Shown: one piece after another, positions 16,838 to 26,181 of the stretch
Layout: each line of letters starts with the position of its first letter
Position numbering within the stretch: the first letter of the stretch is position 1
Source: Brevibacillus migulae
GTDB lineage: Bacteria; Bacillota; Bacilli; Brevibacillales; Brevibacillaceae
DNA: 64,000 bases
Assembly (NCBI RefSeq): GCF_004521915.1
Contig: NZ_SDKD01000002.1
Coordinates: forward strand, 310,862-374,861
Direction of reading: 5' to 3'
The notes under the pieces: generated by a model
Told to the model about the DNA's origin: nothing
The model's database searches: none
What the model saw: only the letters and a program-made list of their open reading frames with translations
Position numbers and translations under genes: made by a program

Positions 16838-17962
16838 TTGATTATTGGTGTACCCAAAGAAATAAAAAATAATGAAAATCGGGTCGGTTTAACACCGGCT
16901 GGAGCTGCGGCCTATGTGCAAGCTGGCAATACCGTCTATGTAGAGACCCAGGCAGGAGCCGGGAGCGGGTTTATGGACGAAGACTACGCAGCAGCAGGTG
17001 CAGAAATCGTATCTGAAGCAAAAGACGTATGGGCAAAGGCGGAGATGATCTGTAAAGTCAAAGAGCCGTTGCCTGCGGAGTATCCGTATTTTCGGGAGGG
17101 TCTGATCCTTTTTACGTATCTCCATCTGGCACCCGAAAAAGAGCTGACGGAGCAGTTGCTGGAAAAGCGGGTCACCGGCATTGCCTATGAGACCATCCAA
17201 AATGAAGACCGCTCGCTGCCCCTGCTCATGCCGATGAGCGAAGTGGCAGGGCGGATGTCTGTGCAAATCGGGGCGCAATTCCTGGAAAAACCACATGGCG
17301 GAAAAGGCATCCTGCTCGGTGGCGTTCCTGGCGTGCTGCCGGGGAATGTGGTGATCATCGGAGGAGGGATTGTCGGGACAAACGCGGCGAAGATGGCGCT
17401 TGGGATGGGGGCAGATGTGACGATCATCGATATCAATGCCAATCGCCTGCGGGAGTTGGATGATCAATTCCATGGTCGGCTACATACGTTGATGTCCAAC
17501 AGCTACAATATCGCTCATGCTGTCAAAGATGCCGATTTGCTGATTGGTGCGGTCTTGATCCCGGGAGCGCGTGCCCCTAGACTGGTGACAGAAGAGATGG
17601 TGAAGCAGATGGCGCCAGGCTCCGTCATCGTGGACGTGGCAATTGACCAAGGCGGTTCGATTGAGACGATTGACCGAATTACGACACATAGCGATCCTAC
17701 CTATGTCAAGCATGGCGTTGTGCATTATGCGGTGGCGAATATGCCCGGTGCGGTTCCGCGTACATCCACCATTGCCTTGTCCAACGTAACGATTCCTTTT
17801 GGCCTTCAATTGGCGAACAAAGGCTTCCGCAAAGCAATTGAAGAGAACAAAGCCCTTGCCAAAGGGGTGAATGTAGTAGCTGGACATGTCACCTATGAGG
17901 CGGTTGCCCGTTCGCTTTCTTTGCCCTACAAGCCATTGTCCGAAGTATTGGGTCAGGTGTAA
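16838..17962 (+). CDS. ald: Alanine dehydrogenase
   Basis: NAD-dependent oxidative deamination of L-alanine to pyruvate and ammonium (374 aa, normal for the family). Conserved segments are [18 protein letters not shown] at the N-terminus, the catalytic region [12 protein letters not shown] with its His, [11 protein letters not shown], and the Rossmann motif [17 protein letters not shown], with [10 protein letters not shown] and the late [10 protein letters not shown] choose TTG 16838 because GGAGGTG ends 7 nt before it; upstream in-frame codons precede the ribosome site. In Bacilli the enzyme supports growth on alanine and normal sporulation. No terminator is seen before yqzK. Confidence 0.93.
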   Translation: MIIGVPKEIKNNENRVGLTPAGAAAYVQAGNTVYVETQAGAGSGFMDEDYAAAGAEIVSEAKDVWAKAEMICKVKEPLPAEYPYFREGLILFTYLHLAPEKELTEQLLEKRVTGIAYETIQNEDRSLPLLMPMSEVAGRMSVQIGAQFLEKPHGGKGILLGGVPGVLPGNVVIIGGGIVGTNAAKMALGMGADVTIIDINANRLRELDDQFHGRLHTLMSNSYNIAHAVKDADLLIGAVLIPGARAPRLVTEEMVKQMAPGSVIVDVAIDQGGSIETIDRITTHSDPTYVKHGVVHYAVANMPGAVPRTSTIALSNVTIPFGLQLANKGFRKAIEENKALAKGVNVVAGHVTYEAVARSLSLPYKPLSEVLGQV

Positions 17963-18029
17963 CACGAGTGAATGAAGGTGCGGACGAGACATATAATGTA
18001 AGAAAAGGATCGGGGAGGGGCGAGGATTC

Positions 18030-18269
18030 ATGGGCTTTCCGTACCGGCGCATGATGGAAGCGATTCGTTTTCTTGTACTATTTTTGACCTGTGCATTGAT
18101 CTCATATGGCGTCATCATGTTTTTGACCGATCATCTTCTCCCGGCCAATCCTTATCGTGAACCAAACGGAAATGCGGTGAAAGTGATAAAAGTGATCAGC
18201 GCACCTGTTCCACAGGACCTTACCGGTTATGTAGAAAGACTGCAGCTCTTTTACCTGGTAGGAGAATAG
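18030..18269 (+). CDS. YqzK-like DUF4227 membrane protein
   Basis: A 79-residue protein with one strong N-terminal membrane helix (AIRFLVLFLTCALISYGVIM, about 12-31) and a 45-residue tail. It matches the DUF4227/YqzK family, which in B. subtilis lies between fur and xerD; function unknown. Start ATG after GGGGAGGGGCGAGGATTC. A TATAAT at 17992-17997 may provide a weak promoter. Confidence 0.7.
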   Translation: MGFPYRRMMEAIRFLVLFLTCALISYGVIMFLTDHLLPANPYREPNGNAVKVIKVISAPVPQDLTGYVERLQLFYLVGE

Positions 18270-18270
18270 C

Positions 18271-18303
18271 CCTCTTTTTTCAATCGTGAAAAAAGAGGAT
18301 TTT
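18271..18303 (+). terminator. Terminator after yqzK
   Basis: A perfect 12-bp stem CCTCTTTTTTCA / TGAAAAAAGAGG with an ATCG loop is followed by ATTTT. The A/T-rich core and weak tail may allow read-through into xerD. Confidence 0.75.
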
Positions 18304-18369
18304 CGTGTTCAGTGTGGAAAAGGGTAGAGGAAACATGAACTTCGAATAACACTGAAGGAGAAACGCTTC

Positions 18370-19257
18370 ATGGATATGCTGATCGATCAATTCATCCACT
18401 TTCTCGCGGTAGAAAAAGGATTGGCGGCAAATACGCTGGAGTCCTACCAGAGGGACATGGTGGCGTATACGACGTATTTGCGCAACCATGGAGTCAACGA
18501 GATTCATGATTCGTCCCGTACTCACATCATCGGGTATTTGCTTTCGCTTCAGGAAAAAGGTCGGGCAACTGCAACCTTGTCCCGCAATATGGCTTCCATC
18601 CGCGCCTTTTATCAGTTTCTGGTAAGGGACAAGCATTTGGACAAAGATCCATCGATTCACCTGGAAACTCCGAAAATCGAAAAACGATTGCCAAAAGTAT
18701 TGTCGATTGAAGAAGTGGAACGGCTGTTGGAAGGGCCAGCCTTACATAATCCGGCAGGCATCCGGGATAAAGCCATGCTGGAATTGCTGTATGCAACGGG
18801 CATCCGTGTATCCGAGCTTGTGTCCCTGTCCATCGGGGATGTCAATCTCGAGATGGGATTTGTCAAATGTTTAGGGAAAGGATCCAAGGAACGGATCATT
18901 CCGCTTGGATCGATGGCCAATCAGATCGTGCGCCAATATATAGAAGCAGGTCGACCAAAGCTATTGAAGCAAAGCCATGAAACCGCACTTTTCCTCAATC
19001 ATTTGGGGAAACAAATCACTCGTCAAGGTTTTTGGAAGATCATCAAGCGCTACGCCGAGCAAGTGAATATTCGTACGGAAATCACGCCGCATACGTTACG
19101 ACATTCGTTTGCCACTCACCTCTTGGAAAATGGAGCAGATCTGCGCTCGGTTCAGGAGATGCTGGGTCATGCAGACATTTCCACGACGCAGATTTATACG
19201 CATGTGACTCGTACGCGGATCAAAGATGTGTATGCCAAGACGCACCCGAGAGCGTAG
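18370..19257 (+). CDS. xerD: Site-specific tyrosine recombinase XerD
   Basis: Chromosome dimer resolution recombinase acting with XerC/CodV at dif (295 aa). The N-terminal SAM-like DNA-binding domain ([19 protein letters not shown]) is followed by the catalytic domain. The catalytic residues are present: Arg in ATGIRVSEL, His and Arg in [12 protein letters not shown], His in LGHADIS and the nucleophilic Tyr in TQIYTHV. Its place before deoB and purine nucleoside phosphorylase matches B. subtilis xerD (ripX)-drm-pupG and argues against a mobile-element integrase. Start ATG 11 nt after AAGGAG. Confidence 0.93.
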   Translation: MDMLIDQFIHFLAVEKGLAANTLESYQRDMVAYTTYLRNHGVNEIHDSSRTHIIGYLLSLQEKGRATATLSRNMASIRAFYQFLVRDKHLDKDPSIHLETPKIEKRLPKVLSIEEVERLLEGPALHNPAGIRDKAMLELLYATGIRVSELVSLSIGDVNLEMGFVKCLGKGSKERIIPLGSMANQIVRQYIEAGRPKLLKQSHETALFLNHLGKQITRQGFWKIIKRYAEQVNIRTEITPHTLRHSFATHLLENGADLRSVQEMLGHADISTTQIYTHVTRTRIKDVYAKTHPRA

Positions 19258-19302
19258 GCTTCCCCTTTTAAAACCTGATGAACGCAACTTGGAGGAGTAG
19301 TT

Positions 19303-20478
19303 ATGCCACGTTTTCAACGAGTATTTTTGATTGTCATGGACAGCGTAGGAATCGGTGAATTGCCGGATGCAGCTGATTTCGGTGACAAAGGCGCACATAC
19401 GCTGGGCCATATCGCAGAGCGCGTATCCGGGTTTGCTTTGCCGCAGCTGGCTTCCTTTGGCTTGGGCAATATCGCACCAATCGCGCATGTTCCGGCTGTA
19501 GACCAACCGAAAGCGCATTGGGCGAAAATGAAAGAAGTATCCATCGGAAAAGACACCACCACAGGACATTGGGAAATCATGGGCCTGCAGGTGGCTACGC
19601 CGTTTAATACATATCCGAATGGATTCCCGGCAGCACTAATCGAAGAATTTGAACAGCGCATCGGCCGCAAAGTGCTGGGGAACAAAGTAGCATCGGGCAC
19701 AGAAATTCTGGATGAGCTGGGCGAAGAGCACATGCGCACGGGCTCCGTCATCGTGTACACATCTGCCGATAGTGTCTTCCAGGTGGCAGCGCATGAAGAA
19801 GTTGTGCCGCTTGAAGAGCTGTATCGCATTTGTGAAGTGGCTCGTGAATTGACGCTGCGTGATGAGTACGCCGTAACGAGAGTCATAGCTCGGCCATTTG
19901 TGGGGAAACCGGGCTCATTCGCACGTACGTCAAATCGTCACGACTATTCGGTAAAACCATTCGCGCCAACCGTCATGAATCGCTTGCAGGATGCGGGGTT
20001 CGCATCGATTGCCTTAGGGAAAATCTCGGATATTTATGCGGATGAGGGCGTTACTCGCTCGATTCGCACCAAAGACAATATGGATGGCGTCGATCAACTG
20101 ATCAAAACGATGGGCGAGGACTTTACGGGTCTAAGCTTCGTTAACCTGGTTGACTTCGATGCCAAGTACGGCCATAGACGCGATCCGGAGGGCTATGGAA
20201 AAGCGTTGATGGAGTTTGACGCACGCATACCAGAGATTGTGGCAGGGCTGCGAGATCAGGATCTGCTGATCATCACGGCGGATCATGGTAACGATCCGAC
20301 TCATCACGGAACCGATCATACACGTGAATATGTACCGCTGCTGGTTCTCCATAAAGGCATGGAAGCAGGGCAACCGCTTGGCATTCGCGATACATTTGCA
20401 GACATCGGGGCGACCATTGCGGAGAACTTTGGCGTGGAATTGCCTGCGATTGGCAAAAGCTTTTTAGAAAAATTGTAA
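19303..20478 (+). CDS. deoB: Phosphopentomutase
   Basis: Interconverts (deoxy)ribose 1-phosphate and 5-phosphate (391 aa, standard). Alkaline-phosphatase-superfamily metal motifs are visible: [13 protein letters not shown] at the N-terminus, the active-site threonine in [12 protein letters not shown], and late metal ligands in [36 protein letters not shown]. It is separated from xerD by 45 bp with AACTTGGAGGAG before the ATG, and from the phosphorylase by 17 bp. Together deoB and the phosphorylase salvage purine nucleosides. Confidence 0.95.
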   Translation: MPRFQRVFLIVMDSVGIGELPDAADFGDKGAHTLGHIAERVSGFALPQLASFGLGNIAPIAHVPAVDQPKAHWAKMKEVSIGKDTTTGHWEIMGLQVATPFNTYPNGFPAALIEEFEQRIGRKVLGNKVASGTEILDELGEEHMRTGSVIVYTSADSVFQVAAHEEVVPLEELYRICEVARELTLRDEYAVTRVIARPFVGKPGSFARTSNRHDYSVKPFAPTVMNRLQDAGFASIALGKISDIYADEGVTRSIRTKDNMDGVDQLIKTMGEDFTGLSFVNLVDFDAKYGHRRDPEGYGKALMEFDARIPEIVAGLRDQDLLIITADHGNDPTHHGTDHTREYVPLLVLHKGMEAGQPLGIRDTFADIGATIAENFGVELPAIGKSFLEKL

Positions 20479-20495
20479 GGGAAGAGGAATAACAA

Positions 20496-21311
20496 ATGGA
20501 TATGAAGCTTTTAGCAGAGGCAAAAGCATATATAGAGGCAAAGCTGACTGAAAAACCGACGATCGGACTCGTGCTGGGTTCGGGGTTGGGCGTATTGGCG
20601 GACGAAATCGAACAGCCAGTCGTCATTCCTTACAGCGAAATTCCTGGCTTCACGCAATCCACTGTCGTTGGCCACAAGGGGCAATTGGTCATTGGGAAGC
20701 TGGAAGGCAAGCAGGTTGTCGCGATGCAAGGTCGTTTCCACTATTACGAGGGACATGGCCTGGATGCAGTGACGTTCCCGATCCGCGTCATGAAAATGAT
20801 CGGTGTCGAGACTATGGTAGTAACCAATGCGGCAGGCGGGATCAATGAATCCTACCGTGCTGGCGATCTGATGCTGATCAAAGACCACTTGAATCTTACG
20901 TTCCGCAATCCATTGATCGGTCCGAATGACGATAAGCTGGGGCCGCGTTTTCCGGATATGTCCGAAGCATATTCCAAAGCGCTTCGGGATCTGGCCAAAA
21001 GTGTGGCCCAAGAGCAAGGGATCACACTACAAGAAGGTGTCTATGCAGGACTTTTGGGGCCGAGCTATGAGACGCCAGCCGAGATCCGCATGCTTCGTGT
21101 GCTCGGCGGGGATGCCGTAGGAATGTCGACAGTTCCTGAGGTCATTGTCGCGCGGCACATGAATATGCAGGTGCTGGGGATATCCTGCATAAGCAATATG
21201 GCTGCTGGCATATTGGAGCAGCCGTTATCCCACGATGAAGTCATGGAGACGACAGAAAAAGTCAAATCTACATTCCTTTCATTGGTACATGGAATCGTAG
21301 CTAAGCTGTAA
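20496..21311 (+). CDS. punA: Purine-nucleoside phosphorylase (trimeric PNP type)
   Basis: Phosphorolysis of purine (deoxy)nucleosides to base and pentose 1-phosphate, feeding DeoB (271 aa). The trimeric PNP signature is present: LGSGLGVLAD (phosphate loop), GRFHYYEGH, TNAAGGINESYRAGDLMLIKDH, the Glu of GPSYETPAEIRM and the purine-site stretch VGMSTVPEV, then ISCISNMAAG. It resembles B. subtilis PupG, specific for guanosine, inosine and their deoxy forms. A GC hairpin follows the gene. Confidence 0.93.
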   Translation: MDMKLLAEAKAYIEAKLTEKPTIGLVLGSGLGVLADEIEQPVVIPYSEIPGFTQSTVVGHKGQLVIGKLEGKQVVAMQGRFHYYEGHGLDAVTFPIRVMKMIGVETMVVTNAAGGINESYRAGDLMLIKDHLNLTFRNPLIGPNDDKLGPRFPDMSEAYSKALRDLAKSVAQEQGITLQEGVYAGLLGPSYETPAEIRMLRVLGGDAVGMSTVPEVIVARHMNMQVLGISCISNMAAGILEQPLSHDEVMETTEKVKSTFLSLVHGIVAKL

Positions 21312-21346
21312 ATTTTCGGAAGTGAATATAGGGTATATGGGTGATC

Positions 21347-21375
21347 GGGGCGTTGAGAAACGCTCCGGTTCTTTA
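21347..21375 (+). terminator. Possible terminator of punA
   Basis: GGGGCGTT and AACGCTCC form an 8-bp stem with one G-T pair, followed by GGTTCTTT. The T-tail is weak. Confidence 0.5.
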
Positions 21376-21432
21376 TATCCGAAGGACTCGGGTCTTATAA
21401 ATGTACACGGTGTGTGCAGGCGTCATGAGAAG

Positions 21433-21445
21433 ATTGTTCGGTTTC
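21433..21445 (-). promoter_or_regulatory. Solitary PurR-box-like site
   Basis: Read on the minus strand this 13-mer fits the B. subtilis PurBox (AWWWCCGAACWWT) at 12 of 13 positions. It stands about 130 bp upstream of the paired boxes. A single box alone is weak evidence for PurR binding. Confidence 0.35.
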
Positions 21446-21572
21446 CAATTGCCTGCTGGGGGAAAATGACAAGTACGCAAATCGATAAAAAGAGAATGTG
21501 AACGAATGGTGAACGTGGAGAATATGAATGTTGGGTAGGCAGGGGAAAAGCAAGTGGAAATCACCGGAATTT

Positions 21573-21616
21573 ATTACCGAACAAAATTGGTAAAATAATA
21601 TTTATTGTTCGGATCA
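21573..21616. promoter_or_regulatory. Paired, inverted PurR-box-like operator
   Basis: ATTACCGAACAAA (21573-21585, 12 of 13 matches to AWWWCCGAACWWT) faces an inverted copy at 21604-21616 (11 of 13) across 18 bp. PurR operators of B. subtilis are two inverted PurBoxes 16-17 bp apart, so this is nearly canonical. The exact 8-bp arms are CCGAACAA and TTGTTCGG. A TATAAT lies just downstream at 21621. The target should be the transcript of the Lrp-like gene, or an unseen short RNA. Confidence 0.5.
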
Positions 21617-21654
21617 GCTTTATAATTTTTTATTTTTCTACTAATCAAATTTCG

Positions 21655-21683
21655 TTGACACCACTATCATTTCCGTTTATGTT
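21655..21683 (+). promoter_or_regulatory. SigA promoter of the Lrp-like gene
   Basis: A perfect TTGACA is followed after 17 bp by TATGTT (4 of 6). It lies 130 bp before the gene and 39 bp after the inverted PurR-like boxes. Confidence 0.55.
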
Positions 21684-21812
21684 TAATGTGTCAGACAAAT
21701 GTTAAACTTTTTTGCGATTTTCGTAAAAAAGCTATAATCAAAGCGAAAAAATCGTACACATTCTCTCACATGTGGCAGCTTGTATGCGCACCGAATATTT
21801 GGGGTGGTGGGT

Positions 21813-22283
21813 TTGAAGAAAATCGATCAAATAGACAGGCACATCCTGCAAATTCTTCAATCAGACGGCCGAACCCCCTACACCGAGATTGCACACCAAC
21901 TCGGGGTGAGCGAGGGGACGATCCGCTCCCGGATCGCTCGTTTACTGCAAGATGGGGTCTTCGAGTTCGTGATTCAGACCAATCCGGAGAAACTTGGCGT
22001 GCATGTACAAGCGATCATTGGCTTGACAACGAAGCTGGGTATGCAAAAGCAAGTGGCTGAGCAGCTGTGCAAGCTGGATGAAGTCCGTTTTATCGGCGCA
22101 TTCAGTGGAAAGCACGATTTAATCATCCGGGCTTGGTTTTATGACAATGATGAGTTAATCACCTTCGTCAACGAACGACTCTCACAAATTGAAGGGATCG
22201 TCGCTGCTGATGTTTCTCTGGAATTAAAGCAGTATAAAGACTCCTTCTCATTCGTTCGCGATGACGAAGTTGCTATATCCTGA
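21813..22283 (+). CDS. Lrp/AsnC family transcriptional regulator
   Basis: A 156-residue feast/famine regulator. The N-terminal helix-turn-helix (IDQIDRHILQILQSDGR, then LGVSEGTIRSRIARL) is followed by the alpha-beta ligand/oligomerisation (RAM) domain with GVHVQAIIGL and RFIGAFSGKHDLIIRAWF. Start uncertain between TTG 21813 (5 nt after GGGGTGG) and GTG codons just upstream; I use 21813. Its 93-bp spacing to the oligopeptide-binding protein gene, same strand and with no terminator, suggests it controls or is co-transcribed with that transporter. The amino acid effector cannot be read from sequence. Confidence 0.85.
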   Translation: MKKIDQIDRHILQILQSDGRTPYTEIAHQLGVSEGTIRSRIARLLQDGVFEFVIQTNPEKLGVHVQAIIGLTTKLGMQKQVAEQLCKLDEVRFIGAFSGKHDLIIRAWFYDNDELITFVNERLSQIEGIVAADVSLELKQYKDSFSFVRDDEVAIS

Positions 22284-22375
22284 AAGGGGTTGATGCCTCC
22301 GCATTCGAGTCGTCATCTTCGCTTCATGATCGCTTTTTTCAGAAAAAACAAACATCATTATTGGGGGTTATTACG

Positions 22376-24019
22376 TTGAAAAAGAATGTATTCGTTTTGA
22401 TGAGCTCTCTCGTAGTACTCGGCACAGCACTTGCTGGTTGCGGCGGCGGCCAACAAGCAGCCGAAAAACCAGCTGCAGGTGGAGAACAACCAGCTGCAAC
22501 TCCAGCAGCAGAGGCGAAACCGCAAGTTCTTAAACTGAACCTGCACTCCGAGCCACCTACTGCAGACCCGGGCCTGGCTGAGGATACCACTTCCGGAGCA
22601 ATTGTTCGTGCGACTTTCGATGGTTTGACTCGTACTGATGAATCCGGACATCCAGCGAACTCCGCTGCGGAATCTGTTGAAGTATCTGATGATTTGATGA
22701 CTTATACCTTCAAACTTCGCGATGCGAAATGGAGTAATGGTGATCCGGTAACCGCGAAAGACTTCGAATTTGCTTGGAAGCGCGTTCTTGATCCAAAAAC
22801 TGCAGCCAACTACGCTTATCAATTGTACTACATTAAAAATGCTGAAAAAGCGAATAAAGGCGAAGCGAAATTGGACGATGTTGGTGTGAAGGCACTCGAC
22901 GACAAAACTCTCCAGGTAACGCTGGAAAATCCGACTCCATTCTTCCTGGAGCTGACATCTTTCTACACGTACTATCCAGTGAACCAAAAAGTAGTGACTG
23001 CTGATCCGAAATGGGCTGCGGAAGCGAAAACCCACGTAGGTAACGGTCCGTTCAAAATGGAAAGCTGGGAGCACAAGAACAAACTGGTTCTTGTGAAGAA
23101 CGAAAACTACTGGGATAAAGATGTTGTGAAATTGGAAAAAATCGAATTCTCGATGGTTGAAGACGAGAATACCGAGCTTTCCATGTATGAAAACGGTGAA
23201 ATCGACTGGGCAGGTGCACCACTGAGCGCATTGCCTACAGACGCGATCCCTGCATTGAAAGATTCCGGTAAAATGACAACTCAACCGATCGCGGGTACGT
23301 ATTGGTACAAATTTAACGTTGAAAAAGCACCATTCAACAACGTAAAAATCCGTAAAGCCTTTACTTACTCGATCGACCGTCAATCCTTGATCGACAACAT
23401 TCTGCAAACAGGTCAGCTTCCTGCGACAGGTGCAGTGCCACCGTCCATGGAATTGAAATCCGGTGGCTACTTCAAAGATAACGATCTGGAAACTGCGAAA
23501 AAACTGCTCGAAGAAGGTATGAAGGAAGAAGGTCTGACCAAGCTGCCTCCAATCACTCTTTCCTACAACACATCCGAAGGTCACAAGAAGATTGCAGAAG
23601 CGATCCAAGACCAATGGAAAAAGAACCTCGGCATAGAAGTGAAGCTCGAGAACAAAGAGTGGAAAGTATACTTGGAAGACTTGCATGAAGGTAACTTCCA
23701 AATCGGACGTATGGGCTGGCTGGGTGACTTCAACGATCCAATCAACTTCCTGGAGCTGTATAAAGACAAAGAGGGCGGAAACAACGATACAAACTGGGAG
23801 AATCCGAAATTCAAAGAGCTCCTGAACCAATCCGCACTTGAAAAAGATCCAGAGAAACGCAAAAAAATCTTGGCTGATGCAGAAGCGATCCTCATGGAAG
23901 ACATGCCAATCGCTCCAATCTATTTCTACACCAACTCTTGGGTGAAGAAAGATGAAGTAAAAGGCGTGAAAGTTGACGGTCTGGGCCACGTAGATTACAA
24001 ATGGGCTTACGTAGAGTAA
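22376..24019 (+). CDS. oppA: Oligopeptide ABC transporter, substrate-binding lipoprotein
   Basis: A 547-residue extracytoplasmic solute receptor of the family-5 (OppA/DppA) type. It has a lipoprotein signal with lipobox LAGC (Cys22) and a Gly/Ala/Pro-rich spacer (to about residue 50). The family signature is in EVSDDLMTYTFKLRDAKWSNGDPVTAKDFEFAWKR, split here across residues about 101-135. Later landmarks are FKMESWEHKNKLVL, VKIRKAFTYSIDR and PIAPIYFYTNSWV. TTG start at 22376, 8 nt after GGGGG. It heads opp in the order A-B-C-D-F, followed by a stem-loop that may raise its level over the permease genes. Confidence 0.9.
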   Translation: MKKNVFVLMSSLVVLGTALAGCGGGQQAAEKPAAGGEQPAATPAAEAKPQVLKLNLHSEPPTADPGLAEDTTSGAIVRATFDGLTRTDESGHPANSAAESVEVSDDLMTYTFKLRDAKWSNGDPVTAKDFEFAWKRVLDPKTAANYAYQLYYIKNAEKANKGEAKLDDVGVKALDDKTLQVTLENPTPFFLELTSFYTYYPVNQKVVTADPKWAAEAKTHVGNGPFKMESWEHKNKLVLVKNENYWDKDVVKLEKIEFSMVEDENTELSMYENGEIDWAGAPLSALPTDAIPALKDSGKMTTQPIAGTYWYKFNVEKAPFNNVKIRKAFTYSIDRQSLIDNILQTGQLPATGAVPPSMELKSGGYFKDNDLETAKKLLEEGMKEEGLTKLPPITLSYNTSEGHKKIAEAIQDQWKKNLGIEVKLENKEWKVYLEDLHEGNFQIGRMGWLGDFNDPINFLELYKDKEGGNNDTNWENPKFKELLNQSALEKDPEKRKKILADAEAILMEDMPIAPIYFYTNSWVKKDEVKGVKVDGLGHVDYKWAYVE

Positions 24020-24064
24020 TCGACTACTCTTTCACAGCATCATAAAAACCCAAAAGACATGCTC

Positions 24065-24109
24065 TGCAAGGTTAGGGTATATGGGCATCCATATACCTTA
24101 ACTTTTGCA
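24065..24109 (+). other. Long stem-loop between oppA and oppB
   Basis: TGCAAGGTTAGGGTATATGG (24065-24084) pairs with the segment at 24089-24109 through a 4-nt loop; the stem is about 20 bp with few mismatches. No T-run follows, so it is more likely a 3'-end protector or a partial terminator that separates abundant oppA mRNA from the permease genes. The remaining 190 bp to oppB has a palindromic AACCAATTGGTT at 24130-24141 and nothing else I can name. Confidence 0.6.
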
Positions 24110-24297
24110 AAGAATTAAGCGATTCAAATAACCAATTGGTTTATTGAAGACGCACAGAGAGAGAAACATAGAGAGAGATCTGAATGACCGCCGCGAGTGC
24201 TTACACAATCGATTTTTGCACTGATGATTGGATAAGCGGTAGTCACAGTGTGAAAATGGGAAGTGGAAACTTTCAAATCTACAAGGAGGTATGAGCG

Positions 24298-25230
24298 TTG
24301 ATCCGATATCTTGGTAAGCGTATTCTGTTCATGATCATCTCGCTGTTTTTAATTATTACCGTGACTTTTTTCCTGATGCACTCCATTCCTGGTGGGCCAT
24401 TCACGAGTGAGAAGAATGTACCAGATGAAATCAAGAAGTCTCTGGAAGCGTACTATGGCATTGACAAGCCAATTGGCGAACAATATGTGGACTATTTAAA
24501 ACGTGTTATTACTTGGGATTTAGGACCTTCTTTCTCCGAGAAGTCTTCAACTGTTAACGATGTAATTAACCGTGGTTTCCCTGTATCCGCTCACTTGGGT
24601 TTGCAGGCAATCGCGATTGCGATCACAGGTGGAATTACATTAGGGGTCATCGCCGCTCTCCGACATAATAAATGGCAAGACTATTCAGCCATGGTCATCG
24701 CGGTGCTGGGACTTTCCGTTCCATCCTTTATTCTGGCAGCTTTCTATCAATATTTCTTTGCAATCAAGTGGGGCCTGTTTCCAATTGCGAAATGGGAAAC
24801 GTTTGAACATACAGTACTTCCATCTTTTGCTCTTTCCGCTTTGCCGATGGCATTTATCGCACGATTGACTCGTTCGAACATGATCGAGGTATTGGCACAA
24901 GATTACATTAAGACAGCAAAAGCAAAAGGGTTGAACACCATTGTCATTACCGTGAAACATGCGGTTCGTAATGCGCTGCTGCCGGTAATCACTTATCTGG
25001 GACCGCTGACTGCTGGTATTTTGACCGGTACATTTGTAATTGAGCGAATCTTTGGTGTTCCTGGTCTTGGACGCGAATTCGTCCTTTCCATTACAAACCG
25101 TGACTATACCGTCATCATGGGTACGACCGTCTTCTATTCGATTATCCTGATTGTCATGGTCTTGCTTGTAGATATCGCATATACCATCGTAGATCCACGG
25201 ATTAAACTGTCGGACGCAGGAAAGGAGTAA
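24298..25230 (+). CDS. oppB: Oligopeptide ABC transporter permease OppB
   Basis: A 310-residue inner-membrane permease with about six helices. It has the N-terminal [27 protein letters not shown] helix (residues 3-25) and a signature EAA loop ([12 protein letters not shown], about 202-213) that contacts the ATPases. A typical OppB C-terminus ([18 protein letters not shown]) is present. TTG start after AAGGAGG. oppC begins 6 bp downstream. Confidence 0.93.
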   Translation: MIRYLGKRILFMIISLFLIITVTFFLMHSIPGGPFTSEKNVPDEIKKSLEAYYGIDKPIGEQYVDYLKRVITWDLGPSFSEKSSTVNDVINRGFPVSAHLGLQAIAIAITGGITLGVIAALRHNKWQDYSAMVIAVLGLSVPSFILAAFYQYFFAIKWGLFPIAKWETFEHTVLPSFALSALPMAFIARLTRSNMIEVLAQDYIKTAKAKGLNTIVITVKHAVRNALLPVITYLGPLTAGILTGTFVIERIFGVPGLGREFVLSITNRDYTVIMGTTVFYSIILIVMVLLVDIAYTIVDPRIKLSDAGKE

Positions 25231-25236
25231 TCAACA

Positions 25237-26163
25237 ATGCAAAATAATATTCAGCTGACCAAAGAATTGTTTGAGCCGATTTCCGTTGACCTGCGTCAGG
25301 CAGAAGAAATCAAGCGTCCGAGCCTTTCCTTCTGGGCGGATGCATGGCGCCGTCTGAAAATGAACAAAGTGGCGATGGCCTCTCTGATCTTTATCATTGT
25401 GCTTTTGCTTTGCGCGATCTTCATTCCAATACTTAGCTCCAACGACTATTTTACGACAGATTTGGCAGGAAAGAACAAAAAACCTTCTGCTGAGCACTGG
25501 TTTGGTACAGATGACCTAGGTCGTGACATGTTTGTCCGCGTCTGGTACGGAGCGCGCATCTCTCTTGAAGTAGGGATTGCCGCCGCGATTGTCGACTTGA
25601 TCATTGGCATCATTTGGGGTGGCATCGCTGGTTTCTATGGTGGTAAAGTTGATGAAGTCATGATGCGTATTGCTGACATTTTGTTTGCGGTTCCATACCT
25701 GCTCGTTGTTATTCTGTTGATGGTGGTTATGCCGCCAGGTGTAGGTACGATCATCATAGCCTTGACGATAACCGGCTGGATCGGGATGGCTCGGATTGTC
25801 CGCGGTCAGATTCTGCAATTAAAATCACAGGAGTTTGTATTGGCAGCTCGTTCTCTTGGTGCTGACAGCAAACGTTTGATTTTCAAACACTTGATTCCAA
25901 ATACATTGGGACCGATTATTGTTACGTTGTCTTTGACAATCCCATCTGCCATCTTTGCTGAGTCCTTCCTTTCCTTTATCGGTCTGGGGGTAGCTGCTCC
26001 GATTGCGTCATGGGGGACGATGTCGAACGAAGGTTTGCCAGCGATGAAATATTATCCGTGGCGCTTGATGTTCCCGGCTATCTTTATCAGTATTACGATG
26101 CTCGCATTTAACCTGCTTGGCGATGGTATCCGCGACGCGGTAGACCCACGTCTGCGCAAATAG
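25237..26163 (+). CDS. oppC: Oligopeptide ABC transporter permease OppC
   Basis: A 308-residue partner permease of OppB. A cytosolic N-terminus with the ADAWRRLKMNKVAMASL segment precedes the first helix; the periplasmic HWFGTDDLGRDMFVRVWYG motif is typical of OppC/DppC; and the EAA loop (EFVLAARSLGADSKRLIFKH) contacts OppD/OppF. The C-terminus LLGDGIRDAVDPRLRK is canonical. It lies in an operon, 6 bp after oppB, with 18 bp to oppD. Confidence 0.94.
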   Translation: MQNNIQLTKELFEPISVDLRQAEEIKRPSLSFWADAWRRLKMNKVAMASLIFIIVLLLCAIFIPILSSNDYFTTDLAGKNKKPSAEHWFGTDDLGRDMFVRVWYGARISLEVGIAAAIVDLIIGIIWGGIAGFYGGKVDEVMMRIADILFAVPYLLVVILLMVVMPPGVGTIIIALTITGWIGMARIVRGQILQLKSQEFVLAARSLGADSKRLIFKHLIPNTLGPIIVTLSLTIPSAIFAESFLSFIGLGVAAPIASWGTMSNEGLPAMKYYPWRLMFPAIFISITMLAFNLLGDGIRDAVDPRLRK

Positions 26164-26181
26164 GAAGAGGGGGAACGCACG

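Larger units (their letters stand above)
21312..21812. other. 500-bp gene-free regulatory interval before the Lrp gene
   Basis: Apart from the punA hairpin at its start, this interval has no convincing reading frame on either strand. It contains three PurR-box-like elements, a SigA-type promoter and a very AT-rich stretch (21590-21665). A small RNA or unannotated leader cannot be excluded. Confidence 0.6.

Noticed and set aside
18370..19257. Tyrosine recombinase as a sign of an integrated element.
   Set aside because: Sequence and neighbours (fur, yqzK, deoB, pnp) identify housekeeping xerD; no attachment repeats or phage genes are nearby.
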